A stretch of DNA of 64,000 nt from Streptomyces avicenniae. GTDB taxonomy: Bacteria > Actinomycetota > Actinomycetes > Streptomycetales > Streptomycetaceae. Below the pieces are notes generated by a model. The model saw only the letters and a list, made by a program, of their open reading frames with translations. It searched no databases and was not told the DNA's origin. Of this stretch, positions 46,201-54,274 are shown piece by piece. A program made the position numbers and the translations under genes. The stretch spans positions 1 to 64,000 of the forward strand of contig NZ_JOEK01000004.1 of the NCBI RefSeq assembly GCF_000719135.1, read 5' to 3'. Every line of letters starts with the position of its first letter. Position 1 is the first letter of the stretch.

Positions 46201-47918
46201 GCGAGGACGTCCCCCCGGCCCCGCCGACGGACGACACGCCGCCCGCGCCCCTCCCCGCGCTGCGCGAGGCGTACCGGTCGGCCTCCCAGCTCTACGAGAA
46301 GGTCGGCGTCGGCGCCGACCTGCGCGCGGAGCAGGCCCGCGCGGAGAGCGAGGAGAGCGCGGCCCTCGCCGGTCTCGACCGGCTCAGCAACAAGGTCCGC
46401 ACCCGCGCCGCCCGCCTCCTGGAGGGCACCGAGGGCGCCGACGGCCCCTCACGCCAGGCCGCCGCCGCCCGCGCCGAGTCCCTGGTGCACCTGCTGGAGA
46501 CCCGCGCCTCCGCCGCCAGCGAGCAGCTGGGCCGCCTGCGCGGCGAGGCCGAACGGCTCGCCCCCACCGACGGCACCCGCCACATCGACCTGCCCGACGA
46601 CGACGCGCCCGCCGACGCCGACCGTGCCCGCCTCCTCCTGCGCGACGCCACCGCCGCGCTCGCCGCGCAGGACGACGCCCTCGCCGCCGCCCGCGACACC
46701 CACGAGGCCCTGCTCCACGACCACCACGCCGCCCAGGACGCGGTCGGGGGCTTCGAGGAGATCGCCGCGCTCCTGCGCGACCTGCTGCGCGACCCGGCGC
46801 CCGGCCAGGCGACGCCCGAGGGCGACGACACCCCCGCCGGGCAGGACGACACGGAGGCGTACGCGGGCACCCTCGCCGAGGCACGGCAGGCCGCGACCGA
46901 CACCCGCCGCGCCCTGCGCGCCGACGCCGCCGGGCTCGCCACCGCCGAGTCCGCCGTCCGCGAGGCGTCCGACCGCCTCGTCCGGCACGCAAACTCCACG
47001 CGCTACGAGCACGTACGCACCCCCGCCCGGCAGCAGATCCGCGAACTGCCCGCCGCCGCCCTGCCCACCCACGCCGCCGCCTGGTCCCAGGCGTTCGCGC
47101 CACGCCTGCGCGTCCTCACGGACGAGCTGGCGCAGCTCGAACGCAACCGCGACAGCATCACCGACCGGCTGCGCGGCCTCGTCGAGTCGTCCCTGACGAC
47201 CCTGCGCGCCGCGCAGCGGCTCTCCCGGCTGCCCGAGGGCCTCGGGGAGTGGTCGGGGCAGGAGTTCCTGCGCATCCGGTTCGAGGACCCGGACCAGGCG
47301 AGCCTCACCGAGCGGCTCGGCGAGGTCATCGACGAGACCACCCGCGCCGCCGTGAAGAAGAACTCCGACCTGCGCCGCGACGGCATGTCCCTCCTCCTGC
47401 GCGGGGTCCAGGCGGCGCTCCAGCCCCGGGGCGTGCGCGTCGAGATCCTGAAGCCGGACGCCGTGCTGCGCGCCGAGCGCGTCCCCGTCGGACAGATGGG
47501 CGACGTCTTCTCCGGCGGCCAGCTCCTCACCGCCGCCATCGCCCTCTACTGCACGATGGCCGCGCTGCGCAGCAACGACCGCGGCCACGACCGGCACCGG
47601 CACGCGGGCACGCTGTTCCTCGACAACCCCATCGGGCGCGCCAACGCGACCTACCTGCTGGAGCTGCAACGCGCCGTCGCCGACGCCCTGGGCGTCCAAC
47701 TCCTCTACACGACCGGCCTGTTCGACACGACGGCACTCGCCGAGTTCCCGCTCGTCATCCGGCTGCGCAACGACGCGGACCTCCGCGCGGGCCTGAAGTA
47801 CATCAGCGTGGAGGAGCACCTGCGCCCCGGCCTGCCCGAGGCCGACCCCGACGCCGGGGCCGTCCACGGCGAGATCACCGCGACGCGGGTGTTCCGCCGC
47901 CCGCCCGCGGCGCCCTGA
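43278..47918 (+). CDS. SMC/MukB/JetC-like coiled-coil ATPase
   Basis: 1546 aa, starting 11 bases after the KITE-like gene. The N-terminal head has a P-loop, VLFLENGGGKSVLLKLIF (GGGKS at 66-70). From about residue 290 to 1330 lies long, Ala/Glu/Arg-rich coiled coil with many AAAE and RAR heptads, interrupted near 590-780 by a more globular segment that could be the hinge. The C-terminal head has an ABC signature SGGQ near residue 1412 (VFSGGQLLTAAIALYCTMAAL) and a Walker B-like FLDNPIGRAN near 1448, where the catalytic Glu position is Asn. DNA-loop-extruding ATPases of the MukB/MksB/JetC group have this design. Its size exceeds most JetC proteins, partly through the coiled coil. Confidence 0.78.
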   Translation: MYELARIRLYSIGPAGARYADTVLDLRGVGAPVPRPAPAQADFFEDEPQGPPRRPAPAGVLFLENGGGKSVLLKLIFSVMLPGHRNTLGGASSGVLRKFLLADDCGHVALEWQHTLTGETVVVGKVSEWRGHQVSGDPRRFAEAWYSFRPGPGMSLDSLPVAESAALRPRADGTSGARGRRRTMKGFRDVLTETAKAYANLDVVWEEIHERWIDHLGALGLDPELFRYQREMNADEGEAAGLFAVRRDADFTDLLLRAVTDTRDTDGLADLVHGFAHKLGRRAELTAERDFTAGSADLLVRITEAAAERDTARAVHGAAEQRARALARRLTARALRERERAAVLAGRVADAATTVADADRARGLAARTAAELAYRHASLALAAAEKAAAAQRRELIDARTLQAAWQAAETVLQHRAAADRSARVAAAIREAERDAAPALAARGRAAAALVRALHTAAAGSERAATGHEERSAALQAEAEAAHRDATTAATEAQRARSEAEHLRQRLAEMDQETDRAVRAGWLDGADPARAALAADDAAQTAAAAFESAREAAARTADHARQTAAAHGRAELAAARAADAAEAARAAWDGEHRTAAALAAEPRLAELLSLPTTPGGGAADGPAGGDPALTAEELDRGADELTRLFDERLTTDERRLFDLRTAAADDARILAALGDGGLLPPGPDVLATVEHLGEHGIPALPGWRYLAQAVDPGDHAAVLAARPELVDGVVVTDPAGHARAREVLAQAALLPRSAVAVGTAAALLAPTPPPGGGDSGVFLVPPNPAMHDERAADDERQALRRRTAERDTDIRALAARTAADRRLAARLASWRAGCPTGRLAELAAAAERATAESEAAHRRLAESGAAHAAAEDASAEASRARDERQDAAQRARRAADALAGLAFRLRERPRQQARLRELAAETAEAEARAAVLLDRARAADEDRRSVQRAADDARRTARALRAERAEVTGAPEPADGEDVPPAPPTDDTPPAPLPALREAYRSASQLYEKVGVGADLRAEQARAESEESAALAGLDRLSNKVRTRAARLLEGTEGADGPSRQAAAARAESLVHLLETRASAASEQLGRLRGEAERLAPTDGTRHIDLPDDDAPADADRARLLLRDATAALAAQDDALAAARDTHEALLHDHHAAQDAVGGFEEIAALLRDLLRDPAPGQATPEGDDTPAGQDDTEAYAGTLAEARQAATDTRRALRADAAGLATAESAVREASDRLVRHANSTRYEHVRTPARQQIRELPAAALPTHAAAWSQAFAPRLRVLTDELAQLERNRDSITDRLRGLVESSLTTLRAAQRLSRLPEGLGEWSGQEFLRIRFEDPDQASLTERLGEVIDETTRAAVKKNSDLRRDGMSLLLRGVQAALQPRGVRVEILKPDAVLRAERVPVGQMGDVFSGGQLLTAAIALYCTMAALRSNDRGHDRHRHAGTLFLDNPIGRANATYLLELQRAVADALGVQLLYTTGLFDTTALAEFPLVIRLRNDADLRAGLKYISVEEHLRPGLPEADPDAGAVHGEITATRVFRRPPAAP

Positions 47919-47927
47919 CGCACCTCG

Positions 47928-47958
47928 CCCTGACCCGCGACGTGGCGCCGGGTCAGGG
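47928..47958. terminator. Hairpin after the SMC-like operon
   Basis: CCCTGACCCG at 47928-47937 pairs perfectly with CGGGTCAGGG at 47949-47958 (10 bp, 11-base loop). It begins ten bases after the ATPase stop and overlaps the end of the convergent small-membrane-protein gene, so it likely acts in both directions. Confidence 0.65.
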
Positions 47959-48237
47959 TCTGCGCACCCGTGGACGGTTCCGCGCCGCGCTGCTCGGCAC
48001 GGACACGACCCCGTTGCGCTGCCGCCACTGCTGCCGTGTGACCCAGATGTCGAGCACCGACCACGTGGCGACCACGCTGCTCGCCAGCGTGGCCACCAGC
48101 ATCGGGAACGCCAGCCATGATCCGGCCAGTGTGCACAGCAGGACGACGACCAGCTGACTGAGCGTCAGCGCGATGATGATCCCGGCGCGCACACACGCCG
48201 CTCGCACCGGGTCCGGCATTCGGTGTCTCGCGTACAC
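47953..48237 (-). CDS. Small membrane protein
   Basis: 94 aa from GTG 48237; in-frame ATG codons at 48219 (88 aa) and 48291 (112 aa) are alternatives, and no ribosome site decides. The core has two hydrophobic segments: AGIIIALTLSQLVVVLLCTL and SWLAFPMLVATLASSVVATW, followed by a basic tail (WVTRQQWRQRNGVVSVPSSA). Probably two transmembrane helices with both ends inside. I recall similar short proteins beside conservon kinases in Streptomyces, but no function is known. It is divergent from the conservon kinase gene. Confidence 0.7.
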   Translation of the reverse strand: MYARHRMPDPVRAACVRAGIIIALTLSQLVVVLLCTLAGSWLAFPMLVATLASSVVATWSVLDIWVTRQQWRQRNGVVSVPSSAARNRPRVRRP

Positions 48238-48467
48238 GCCGCCTTCGCTTCCTGCACGAATCGGATACGCGGAAATGCCCGCGACGTCCATGGTAGAACG
48301 CCTTGCGCGTGTGCGGGGGACGGACGAGTATGAGGCGCCCGCACGCCAACTGCCGCCGCCCGCACCCTTGTACCGCGGGCCGATACGCGCCCCTCGCGCC
48401 GATGCCGGTAGTAGGCTCGCGCTGCGGACGCGGGAACCCCACAGGCCGACTCGATCAAGGGGAGGGC

Positions 48468-50900
48468 ATGCGCTTTCGCGGCAAGTCGATCCGGCGGAAG
48501 GTCGGGGCGCTGGTCCTGGTACCGCTGCTGTCCCTCGCGGCGCTCTGGGCCTGCGCCGCGACCGTCACGATGTCCGACGCGCGCCGCGCGGGCGCGGCGG
48601 GGGACGCCGCCGACACGCTCACCGGACCCGTCCTCGCCGTGGTGGACGCCGTCCAGGAGGAGCGCAGACAGACCCTCGTCCACCTCGCCGACCCCCGCCG
48701 CGCCGAAGGGCTCGACGCCCTCACCGCGACCCACGAGACGGCCGACGCGGCCACCCGCCGCGTACGCGACCTGGCGGACGACGCGGGGGACGGCCTCGGC
48801 ACCACCGCGCGCGCCCGGCTCGACGGCCTCCTCGCCGCCCTCGACGGCCTGGGCAGACTGCGTGAGGCGGTCGGCAGCAACACCACCTCGCGCCCCGACG
48901 CGCTCGACGCGTACACGGGCGTCGTCGGCCCCGCGTTCCGCCTCCTCGACGCGCTGCGGCCCGTCGCCGACCCGGACCACGACGCCCAGGGCGGCGCGGT
49001 CGTCGCGCTCGCCCGCGCCCGCGACCTGCTGTCCCAGGAGGACGCCCTCGTCGCCGGGGCGCTCGCCTTCGGCCGCACCACCGAGGACGAACTGCGCACG
49101 CTGGCCGACCTGATGGCCCAGCGTCGGCTGACCCTGGACACCGCCCTGCCCGAACTGACCGTCGAGGACCGCGAGGTCTTCGAGGAGTTCACCGGCGGCG
49201 GCACCGTCGGCGTCCTCACCGCGGCGGAGCAGAACCTGATCGACGGCCGTACCGCCACGGTCCAGGCCGACCGCTGGCAGGCGGCGACCGCCGCCGCGCT
49301 CGACGAGCTGACGCGCCTCACCGACCAGGCCCGCGACCGTTACCGGGACGGCGTCGAGCCCGGCGCGTCCGGCCTGCGCACGCGCGCGCTGCTGCTCGGC
49401 GCCGTCGGCCTGGCCGCCGTCGCGCTGTCCGCGTTCGTCGCCCTGCGGACCGGACGGTCCCTGGTACGCGACCTGCGCGCCCTCGCCCGCGAGGCCACCG
49501 AGTCCGCCGACGTCAAGCTGCCGGGCGTCACCCGCAGGCTCGCGGCGGGCGAGCACATCGACGTCGAGACCGAGGCGCCGCGCCTCGACTACGGGCCGGA
49601 CGAGATAGGCCGCGTCGGGCAGGCCCTGAACACGCTCCAGCGCGCCGCCGTCTCGGCCACCGTGGAGCGCACCCGCACGCGGCGCGGCATCTCCCAGGTG
49701 TTCGTGAACGTCGCCCGCCGCAACCAGGTCCTGCTGCACCGCCAGTTGAACCTGATCGAGTCGCTGGAGCGCCGGACCGAGGACCCGGAGGACGCCGGGG
49801 ACCTCGTCCGCGCCGCGCACCTCGCCTTCCGCATGCGGCGCCACGCCGAGGGGCTCGTCGTCCTCTCCGGCGCCGCCCCCGCCCGGCAGTGGCGCAAGCC
49901 CGAGTCGCTGATGGACGTGGTGCGCGCCGCCGTCCGCGAGGTGGAGGACTTCGAACGCGTCGAGGTCCGCATGCTGCCGCCGCTCACCGTGGCGGGCGGC
50001 GCCGTCGCCGACCTCGTGCACCTCGTCGCCGAACTCCTGGAGAACGCGACGCTGTTCTCCCCGCCGCACACCGCCGTACAGGTCAGCGGCGAGCGCGTCC
50101 CGCACGGCTTCACGCTGGAGATCCACGACCGCGGCCTCGGCATGGCGGCGGAGGCGCTGCACGAGGCGAACCAACGGCTCGCCGAGAGCCCCGAGTTCGA
50201 GCCGTCGGACACGGATCGCGTCGGCCTGTTCGTCATCGCGCGGCTCGCGCGGCGGCACGGCGTCAGGGTCGCGCTGCGCGAATCCCCGTACGGCGGCACC
50301 ACCGCCGTCACCCTCATCCCCGGCGAACTCCTCACCGAGGCACGGGAGGAGGCGCCCAGGCGGCTCACGCACGTGCCCGGCAGACCGGCGCTGCACGGCG
50401 GCGTGATGGACGGCCCCGTCGAACTGGACGGGCCGGTCGGCGTCGGCCACGCGGCCGACGGCGTCCACGAGCACGCCCACGCCGCCGGGCCCGAGGCCGC
50501 CCGCGAACCCGGGCGCCCCGGCGACCGCCCGGGACTGCCGCGCCGCCACCGCGCGCCGGTCCTGGTGTCCGACCACGGGCGCCCCGTCGGGCCCCGCTCG
50601 GGCGCCGAGGACGCGCCCGGCCCCGCCGACACCCCGGCCGACACCCCTGGCGAGCCGCCCGAGCCCGCTGCCCCGGCCACCACCGCCACCGGACTGCCCC
50701 GGCGCGTACGCCGGGCGCAGGCCGCCCCCACCGGCCCGCCGCCCGTCGGCAGGTCCGGTGACGACGTCGCCGACGACGCCGACGCCGAGGAACCCGAGCT
50801 GGACGCCGACGAGATCCGCGCCCGCATGGCGGCCCTCCAGCGCGGCTGGCGGCGCGGCCGGGAGCAGAACGGCGAACGGCCGGGCCGTCCGTCCGCATGA
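48468..50900 (+). CDS. Conservon sensor histidine kinase (CvnA-like, nitrate/nitrite-sensing domain)
   Basis: 810 aa from ATG 48468, with AAGGGGAGGG just upstream. After a membrane anchor (KVGALVLVPLLSLAALWACA) lies an extracytoplasmic nitrate/nitrite-sensor-type helical domain at about 35-300, a second helix (ALLLGAVGLAAVALSAFVAL) near 310, a HAMP-like linker, then the kinase core. The phosphoacceptor-region helix reads VFVNVARRNQVLLHRQLNLI and the ATP-binding domain ELLENATLFSPP (N box), IHDRGLGM (G1) and GLFVIARLARRHGVRV (G2). The C-terminal 200 residues are low-complexity Pro/Ala, ending in a conserved short helix. In conservons it acts with a roadblock protein, DUF742 protein and GTPase. 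Confidence 0.88.
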   Translation: MRFRGKSIRRKVGALVLVPLLSLAALWACAATVTMSDARRAGAAGDAADTLTGPVLAVVDAVQEERRQTLVHLADPRRAEGLDALTATHETADAATRRVRDLADDAGDGLGTTARARLDGLLAALDGLGRLREAVGSNTTSRPDALDAYTGVVGPAFRLLDALRPVADPDHDAQGGAVVALARARDLLSQEDALVAGALAFGRTTEDELRTLADLMAQRRLTLDTALPELTVEDREVFEEFTGGGTVGVLTAAEQNLIDGRTATVQADRWQAATAAALDELTRLTDQARDRYRDGVEPGASGLRTRALLLGAVGLAAVALSAFVALRTGRSLVRDLRALAREATESADVKLPGVTRRLAAGEHIDVETEAPRLDYGPDEIGRVGQALNTLQRAAVSATVERTRTRRGISQVFVNVARRNQVLLHRQLNLIESLERRTEDPEDAGDLVRAAHLAFRMRRHAEGLVVLSGAAPARQWRKPESLMDVVRAAVREVEDFERVEVRMLPPLTVAGGAVADLVHLVAELLENATLFSPPHTAVQVSGERVPHGFTLEIHDRGLGMAAEALHEANQRLAESPEFEPSDTDRVGLFVIARLARRHGVRVALRESPYGGTTAVTLIPGELLTEAREEAPRRLTHVPGRPALHGGVMDGPVELDGPVGVGHAADGVHEHAHAAGPEAAREPGRPGDRPGLPRRHRAPVLVSDHGRPVGPRSGAEDAPGPADTPADTPGEPPEPAAPATTATGLPRRVRRAQAAPTGPPPVGRSGDDVADDADAEEPELDADEIRARMAALQRGWRRGREQNGERPGRPSA

Positions 50901-50934
50901 CACCGTCACCAGCGACACCCGTGAGGCAGGACCG

Positions 50935-51381
50935 ATGACCGCACCCAAGGACACGGCGGCGGGCCCACCACCGCAGACCGGCCACGGCAGCGACACCGCA
51001 CGGCTCGACGGCCTCCTGGCCGACCTGGCGGACCGCGTCCCGGACGTCAGACACGCCCTCCTGCTGGCCTCCGACGGCCTGCCGCGCGGCGGTTCGCGCG
51101 GCCTGGCGCAGAGCGACGCCGAGCAGCTCGCCGCCGTGGCGTCCGGCTTCCACAGCCTCGCGCGCGGCGTCGGCGGGCACTTCGCGACGGGCTCGGTCCG
51201 CCAGACCCTGGTCGAACTGGACGACGCCTTCCTGCTGGTGACCGCGGCGGGCCGGGGGAGCGCGCTGGCCGTGCTCGCCGAGGTGGAGGCGGACCTCGGG
51301 CAGATCGCGTACGAGATGGCGCTGCTGGTGAAACGTGCCGCGCCCCTCCTCCAGACGCCCCCGCGGCACGGCCCCGCCTGA
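50935..51381 (+). CDS. Roadblock/LC7-domain protein (CvnB-like)
   Basis: 148 aa, starting 34 bases after the kinase. The roadblock fold is visible: LDGLLADLADRVPDVRHALL, LASDGLPRGGSRGL, AEQLAAVASGFHSLARGVGG, QTLVELDDAFLLVTAAGRGS and EVEADLGQIAYEMALLV. In conservons CvnB associates with the GTPase CvnD and the kinase. Here the operon ends: no DUF742 gene or GTPase gene follows, and the next recognisable sequence is a decayed pair of genes on the other strand. The missing partners could be elsewhere or lost. Confidence 0.9.
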   Translation: MTAPKDTAAGPPPQTGHGSDTARLDGLLADLADRVPDVRHALLLASDGLPRGGSRGLAQSDAEQLAAVASGFHSLARGVGGHFATGSVRQTLVELDDAFLLVTAAGRGSALAVLAEVEADLGQIAYEMALLVKRAAPLLQTPPRHGPA

Positions 51382-51598
51382 GCCCGTCCGGCCTCCGCGC
51401 GGCCGTCGCGCGGCTCCCGTGCGGCCCGGAAGGTCTCCGGTCGGCTGCGCCGATGTCGCGAACCGGTGACAACGCGCGGGCGTGCGAACCGTTTCCGCAC
51501 CTCCGCCGTCCCAGTGAGCGACAGCGGAGGCCCGGGACCGACGGGGGTGGCTCCGGGCCCCGTTGTCGGCGGCGGGCCGTCAGGGCGCCCTCGCCGCA

Positions 51599-51833
51599 TC
51601 ACCGGTGAGACGCGCTCAGCAGCATCGGCTGTGCGTCGCGCAGCTCGCGGTGCCCGTAGGTGCCGGTGTGCCCCCGGGGAGATGTGGGTGGTGACGGGCG
51701 CGCCGAGGTCCCGCAGCCTGCGGCTCAGCGCGCGGGCCTTCCGGCAGCAGACGGCCTCGGTGACGGAGACGACGTCGTCGGGCAGCAGGGCCGCGCCGGC
51801 CAGCACGGCACGGCGCGTCGGTGCGCGTGTCAT
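51599..51833 (-). pseudogene. Remnant of a secreted esterase: Tat signal joined to a C-terminal tail, frameshifted
   Basis: ATG 51833 begins MTRAPTRRAVLAGAALLP, a Tat-type signal peptide with RR. It is followed almost at once by DDVVSVTEAVCCRKARALSR and GAPVTTHISPG, which resembles the end of Ag85-like or other alpha/beta-hydrolase esterases. The tail continues one frame over as GHTGTYGHRELRDAQPMLLS and stops at 51599-51601. Removing one G from the five-G run near 51673-51677 would join the two frames. The catalytic body, about 200 residues, is missing. Classed as a pseudogene from an internal deletion plus a one-base shift; a sequencing slip in the G-run is possible for the latter. Confidence 0.55.
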
Positions 51834-52810
51834 ACGCGGGCCATCGGCCGTCGGCGCGTGCATCAGGGCGGTGACATAGGCATCCAGCCGCTCCTCCACG
51901 ACCCGTGTCGTCAGCTCCGTCCTTCCTGCCTCCCGCCATGGCCGCGCCACCAGCCGGACCTCTTCCGAGCTCGCCAGGCCGTCCCGCACCTGCCAGTACA
52001 GCCGCTCGCCCGTGGACGCGGCCGGCGTCCCACCGGCCTCCTCGTACGCCTCGGTGAACCGCAGCCCCCACGCCGGGCCGTGCAGCAGTGCGAGAACGGT
52101 GGAACAGTGCGCCACGTCGAGATCCGCGGGGCCCCAGGAGGTTGCCGCCCGGTCCACGACGCCGCTGATCCGGGCACCCGCCGGGCCCGAGGGCGGTACG
52201 TCGAACAGCACGTTGCCCGGTTGGAAGTCCTGGTGCAGGAACCGCCCTTCGCAGCGCGGCGCGGGCCTGCGGATCACGTCGATCGCCGCCGCCCACACCG
52301 CCGCGTCGGCGTTCCTCGGGATCACGACGGTATCGGCGGTCGTCAACGTCACGTACTCCCGGGGCCGCTCGGCGGGGCGCAGCGCGTGGATCGCCACGAG
52401 TTGACGGGCCAGCAGCGGGAGGCGGGTCGCCAGCCCCTCGTCGTCGAGGACCGTCCGGCCCGGCATGTGCGTCATCAGGAGCGACGGGAACTCGCAGTGC
52501 GCGGCGGCCGGATCGACCGCGACCAGACCGGGAGCCGAGACGTCCGTCGTCCCCGTGAGCCGGGACAGGGCGTCGGCTCCCTGTGCAGCGAGTCCTCGGC
52601 GCGTTCCTGGTGGAGCGGGTCGATGAAGCTCCGCAGCACCAGGTGACGGGGGGCTCCGTCCCGTGTGCCGATGGTCAGCCTCCGCATGTCGGCGGTGATG
52701 CCGCCGTGCAGCGCCTCGGTCCTGACGACCCGCTCCCCGGCATGCAGGTGTCGGCCCACCCAGGCCAGGGTCAACGGGGGGACAGGCGTCGCCTTGTCGT
52801 GGTCGGTCAC
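51834..52810 (-). pseudogene. Frameshifted phosphotransferase (APH family)
   Basis: GTG 52810 opens VTDHDKATPVPPLTLAWVGR, then GGITADMRRLTIGTRDGAPR, LVLRSFIDP and ERAEDSLHRE, which is the N-terminal lobe. The continuation is one frame over: ADALSRLTGTTDVSAPGLVA, the catalytic loop FLHQDFQPGNVLF and the metal motif VVDRAATSWGPADLDVAH. The shift lies at about 52577-52582; one added base would give an uninterrupted join (HREADALSRL). Unlike the phosphotransferase-fold protein at 29.7-30.8 kb, catalytic Asp residues are present here. The end also lacks a stop and runs into the esterase remnant. Either a recent pseudogene or a base-call error. Confidence 0.6.
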
Positions 52811-52851
52811 CGGGCCACCCCCTCATCCGCCGGGCTGTGCGCGCGACTGCC

Positions 52852-53229
52852 TCACGGCGCCGCTCCGTGGCTCAGCCGGGCGTCGAGGCGGCTGACGACC
52901 GCGCGGAGTTCGCGGGCGCTCCGCGGCGACATCGCCGCCGACACGGTGTCGAGGAGGGCGCGGGCTTCGAGCGGGTCGCCGCAGCAGTACCAGTGCGCGC
53001 CGCCCCACTCGTACGCGTGGACCGACCGCCCCCGGGAGAGGCGGACATGGTCCTTCCACAGGCGCACGGCAGCGGCGACGTCCCCCGGCCCCAAGTAGCC
53101 GCGGGTGCGTTCGAGGCGGACGATCTCGGACAGCGCGCCGGTGGACAGGCCGTCGATTCCCGGCTGTTCGCGGGTGGTCCTTCGGCGGGGGAGTCCCGCC
53201 CGGACGATTCCTGGGCGCCTACGCGGCAT
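52852..53229 (-). CDS. Conserved hypothetical protein
   Basis: 125 aa from ATG 53229, with GAAAGG just upstream. The first 25 residues are basic; the rest is a compact helical protein: GALSEIVRLERTRGYLGPGD, VAAAVRLWKDHVRLSRGRSV, HAYEWGGAHWYCCGDPLEAR and ALLDTVSAAMSPRSARELRA. Two adjacent Cys and several Trp/Tyr residues stand out. I recognise the type as a Streptomyces hypothetical protein but no function. It lies between the pseudogenes and the dipeptidase on the same strand; a 41-base gap separates it from the former. Confidence 0.7.
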   Translation of the reverse strand: MPRRRPGIVRAGLPRRRTTREQPGIDGLSTGALSEIVRLERTRGYLGPGDVAAAVRLWKDHVRLSRGRSVHAYEWGGAHWYCCGDPLEARALLDTVSAAMSPRSARELRAVVSRLDARLSHGAAP

Positions 53230-53304
53230 GGACCTTTCGGATGGTCGTCATGCCGTCCATCGTGCCACGTGCCCGGCCCGGCCACCCGTGCGGGGCCGTC
53301 GGCC

Positions 53305-54054
53305 TCAGTCCCCGCCGGGCGCGTCGCGCGACACGGGGAAGTCGAAGTGCGTGTCGGGGAACGGCTCGGGCTCGTACCCGAAGTGCCACCACTCCGTCGT
53401 CACCGGGACGAAGCCCTCGCGCGTCAGCGCCCCCCGCAGCGTCGCGCGGGCCGTCCGCTGGTCGGCGTCCAGGTCCCGCTCCCCGACGTGCGAGCGCGGG
53501 TCGAAGAAGTCGAAGTCCGTGCCCATGTCCACCGGTTCGCCGTCGCGCACCAGCGTCACGTCCACGGTGCTGCCGCGGCTGTGCCCCGAGCGCTCGGCGA
53601 GGTAACCCTCGTCGAACAGCCGGTCCTTGGGCACCCGCGGGTAGAACTCGTCCTTCGTGCGGGTGTCGTCCTCGTCGTCCGCCCAGCGCAGGAAGTGGTC
53701 CACGGCGCGCTGCGGCCGGTAGCAGTCGTACACCAGGAGGCCGTAGCCGCGTCCGCCCAGCGCCCGGTGAGCCCGCCGCAGCGCCTGCGCGCTCTCCTCC
53801 GTCAGCAGGCACTCGGCGTCGCGGTAGCCGTCCACGGGCTCGCCGACGAAGTTGTGCCGCCCCGCGTAGCGGATGTCCTGGCGGATGCCGGGCGCCACGT
53901 CGCGCAGGGCGACGAACTCCTCAGGCACCCGCGACGGGTCGGCGTCCGCGCCGCCGCCCCCGCGCTCCGCCGTGCCGCCGAACCCGGCGGCGAGCAGGCC
54001 GACGACGCCCACGGCTGCTGCGAGCCCGGCTGCTGCGGTGTATCGGCGGCGCAC
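53305..54054 (-). CDS. VanX-like D-Ala-D-Ala dipeptidase (M15D), exported
   Basis: 249 aa from GTG 54054. The N-terminus VRRRYTAAAGLAAAVGVVGL is a signal peptide or lipoprotein-like anchor; the GGGAGG ribosome site directly abuts the GTG, so the start is not fully certain. The enzyme core has DIRYAGRHNFVGEPVDGY, VYDCYRPQRAVDHF, the zinc motif SGHSRGSTVDVTL near residues 153-165 with His and Asp ligands, and TEWWHFGY near 222 with catalytic Glu and the third His ligand. Family enzymes cleave D-Ala-D-Ala. Outside a vanHAX operon and with a signal sequence, it more likely recycles or trims wall peptides than confers resistance. Confidence 0.85.
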   Translation of the reverse strand: MRRRYTAAAGLAAAVGVVGLLAAGFGGTAERGGGGADADPSRVPEEFVALRDVAPGIRQDIRYAGRHNFVGEPVDGYRDAECLLTEESAQALRRAHRALGGRGYGLLVYDCYRPQRAVDHFLRWADDEDDTRTKDEFYPRVPKDRLFDEGYLAERSGHSRGSTVDVTLVRDGEPVDMGTDFDFFDPRSHVGERDLDADQRTARATLRGALTREGFVPVTTEWWHFGYEPEPFPDTHFDFPVSRDAPGGD

Positions 54055-54274
54055 CCTCCCACAGCTACCCGACGGGCCCGGCGCGCGACAGCCGGGGCGG
54101 CGCGGCGGGCGGCATCCGGGTGGCGGTGACGGCCACCCCGCCGCCTCCCGCCGCGACCGACCCACCGGGCTCCCTTGACCGATCCGGCCGCGAAGTGAGC
54201 AGATAACGCTCTGAACGGTGAAAATCCCCATCGTGGTCCCGTCCCCGTCCGCGCCACCCGTACCGGGAGCCGAC

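Noticed and set aside
40883..48000. Full Wadjet defence system
   Set aside because: No JetD-type gene lies near the operon; the neighbours are a signalling phosphatase, a small membrane protein and a conservon kinase. Only the ABC-type part is claimed.
48165..52826. Very long open frame of 1553 codons on the minus strand, and similar frames of 1204 and 1845 codons at 21284-24898 and 42620-48157
   Set aside because: They lie antisense to, or out of frame with, well-supported genes and show the Arg/Pro/Ala-rich composition typical of shadow frames in high-GC DNA. Only the segment at 51.6-52.8 kb on the minus strand has homology of its own.
53305..54054. Vancomycin-resistance operon (vanHAX)
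   Set aside because: The VanX-like gene has a signal peptide and no vanH or vanA gene beside it.
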